Shown here piece after piece: positions 13,358 through 14,097 of a stretch of DNA of 14,097 nucleotides (position 1 is the first letter of the stretch; every line of letters begins with the position of its first letter). The DNA is from Candidatus Heimdallarchaeota archaeon (GTDB taxonomy: Archaea > Asgardarchaeota > Heimdallarchaeia > Hodarchaeales > LC-3), in assembly GCA_027364495.1 (NCBI GenBank), contig DAHXPE010000493.1, positions 1 to 14,097 on the forward strand, written 5' to 3'. A program made the position numbers and the translations under genes. Under the pieces are notes generated by a model. It was not told the DNA's origin. It saw nothing but the letters and a program-made list of their open reading frames with translations, and did not search any database.

Positions 13358-13453
13358 TCTAACTAAATTTGACAAATTGTGTTAAATTATTCTACTTCGA
13401 AAGAATATAAAATACTTTGTATTCTATTTTCCTTTATTTTTCTAACTAAATTT
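13358..13453 (+). repeat. Pair of 13-bp direct repeats TCTAACTAAATTT
   Basis: Exact copies at 13358-13370 and 13441-13453, 83 bp apart (start to start, about eight helical turns), in the divergent promoter region. They could be two binding sites for one regulator, or chance in A/T-rich DNA. Confidence 0.35.
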
Positions 13454-13502
13454 TATAACTATTTGAATATTTGATTACATTTCGTTTTTTTCCTTTAAAA
13501 AA

Positions 13503-13517
13503 TTACTTATTAAGTAA
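13503..13517. promoter_or_regulatory. Palindromic operator candidate upstream of the SixA-like gene
   Basis: TTACTTA-T-TAAGTAA is a perfect inverted repeat with 7-bp arms, about 80 bp upstream of the ATG at 13598. The half-site equals the one before the SDR gene (2943-2952). Confidence 0.25.
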
Positions 13518-13597
13518 AAGATTTTTATGTGGAAAAGTAATTTTCATTTTACCAAAGACTTAAAACTAATATTACGAAATAATTCAGTTGTGCTACT

Positions 13598-14083
13598 ATG
13601 GAAGTATTGCTTGTTCGTCATGCCAAAAGTTCATATGACTGGGAAAAATATCCTACAGATGCTGAACGTCCTTTATCCAAAAAAGGTCGGCAACGTCAAA
13701 CAAAAGTAGCAAAAGGTCTAAAAAAATTAAAATTAACATTTGATCTGGCTTGGGTTTCACCTTATGCACGTGCACAAGAAACATTAAAAATCTTAAGAGA
13801 AATAATAGTACCGTTCGTAGAAACAATGGTAGTTGAGGAGTTAACACCAGATGGAGATGAGGATAAAACATTAATATTGTTGCGAAAACAAGCAGTAGAA
13901 ACTCCAACGATCCGATTACTTATAGTAAGTCATAATCCATTAGTATCCTCGTTATTACAGCTTATAGAAGTCTCAAAAAGTACTCCAGAGATGAAAACTA
14001 GTGACGTTGCCCTATGTGAAATAACCTCTAAAGAAAGTAAATTGATTAAATACTATTCCCGTGAAGAATTAATGAATAATTAA
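13598..14083 (+). CDS. SixA-type histidine phosphatase (phosphohistidine phosphatase family)
   Basis: A 161-residue cytoplasmic member of the histidine phosphatase superfamily, close in size to E. coli SixA. The signature RHA (7-9) carries nucleophile H8 with R7. RPLSKKGRQRQ (24-34) is the family's typical segment; R58 in SPYARAQET (54-62) and H112 in SHNPLV (111-116) complete the phosphate pocket, and E81 in VEELTPDGD (79-87) is the likely acid. SixA removes phosphate from histidine-phosphorylated proteins; archaeal and bacterial relatives may act on other phospho-compounds, and the substrate here is not known. It has no Shine-Dalgarno; TATA-like AAACTAATATTA about 26-35 bp upstream suggests a leaderless mRNA. 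It is divergent from the VTC-like gene, which suggests a joint role in phosphoryl or polyphosphate turnover. The stop is just inside the window. Confidence 0.92.
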   Translation: MEVLLVRHAKSSYDWEKYPTDAERPLSKKGRQRQTKVAKGLKKLKLTFDLAWVSPYARAQETLKILREIIVPFVETMVVEELTPDGDEDKTLILLRKQAVETPTIRLLIVSHNPLVSSLLQLIEVSKSTPEMKTSDVALCEITSKESKLIKYYSREELMNN

Positions 14084-14097
14084 TATTTTTCATCAAA

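Larger units (their letters stand above)
13262..13597. other. Divergent promoter region between the VTC-like and SixA-like genes
   Basis: 336 bp without a credible gene. It carries a 13-bp direct repeat (13358-13370 and 13441-13453), a 15-bp inverted repeat TTACTTATTAAGTAA (13503-13517), and TATA-like stretches for both flanking genes (near 13286-13297 on minus; near 13563-13573 on plus). A frame opening at ATG 13527 runs into the SixA-like gene out of frame and has no family features. Confidence 0.4.

Noticed and set aside
13527..13709. An open frame of 60 codons before and into the SixA-like gene.
   Set aside because: It runs out of frame over the clear histidine phosphatase, and its N-terminal part shows no family or composition support.
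1..14097. CRISPR arrays, insertion sequences, tRNA or rRNA genes.
   Set aside because: I found no regularly spaced repeats, transposase-like protein, terminal repeats, or tRNA-like cloverleaf sequence on either strand.

Overview
The window is strongly AT-rich DNA of archaeal character. Several genes have a TATA-like box about 25-30 bp before the start codon and little or no leader (for example 1536-1545 and 11351-11360). TTG starts are used, and Shine-Dalgarno sites appear mainly inside operons. One gene encodes a small longin/roadblock-like protein of the sort that is abundant in Asgard archaea. I infer an archaeon, plausibly from the Asgard group; there is no rRNA or marker gene here to prove it.

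Layout. 1-491 (minus, cut by the window edge) is a MarR-type repressor, preceded by a SAM-dependent methyltransferase (572-1402, minus) whose promoter carries a perfect palindrome. A longin/roadblock-like gene (1569-2204, plus) converges on a short-chain dehydrogenase (2221-2931, minus). 3173-4703 is a two-gene operon for a FetA/FetB-type ABC system, probably a metal/iron exporter. 4920-5933 encodes an eight-helix membrane protein of unknown function and 6119-6490 a membrane-anchored or secreted OB-fold-like protein. 6509-7012 (minus) is an eight-cysteine YkgJ-type protein.

The centrepiece is a fluoride-defence unit at 7110-9206: promoter, a fluoride (crcB) riboswitch at 7157-7217, two tandem CrcB/Fluc fluoride channels, a DUF190 (PII-like) protein and a DUF47/PhoU-like protein, the last three junctions tight or overlapping, then a poly-T terminator candidate. 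The two channel subunits have opposite charge bias, which predicts opposite membrane orientation and an obligate heterodimer. The extra DUF47 member is unusual for a fluoride operon.

9269-10708 is a full-length 6-phosphogluconate dehydrogenase of the long type with all catalytic residues, rare in archaea. 10817-11324 (minus) holds two small unknown genes. 11618-13261 (minus) encodes a protein with an N-terminal VTC/TTM (polyphosphate polymerase-like) domain and an unassigned C-terminal domain. It is divergent from a SixA-type histidine phosphatase at 13598-14083, suggesting polyphosphate or phosphoryl-group metabolism. The two intervals above 300 bp without a protein gene are 7022-7375 (mostly riboswitch leader) and 13262-13597 (divergent promoter region with a direct repeat and a palindrome).
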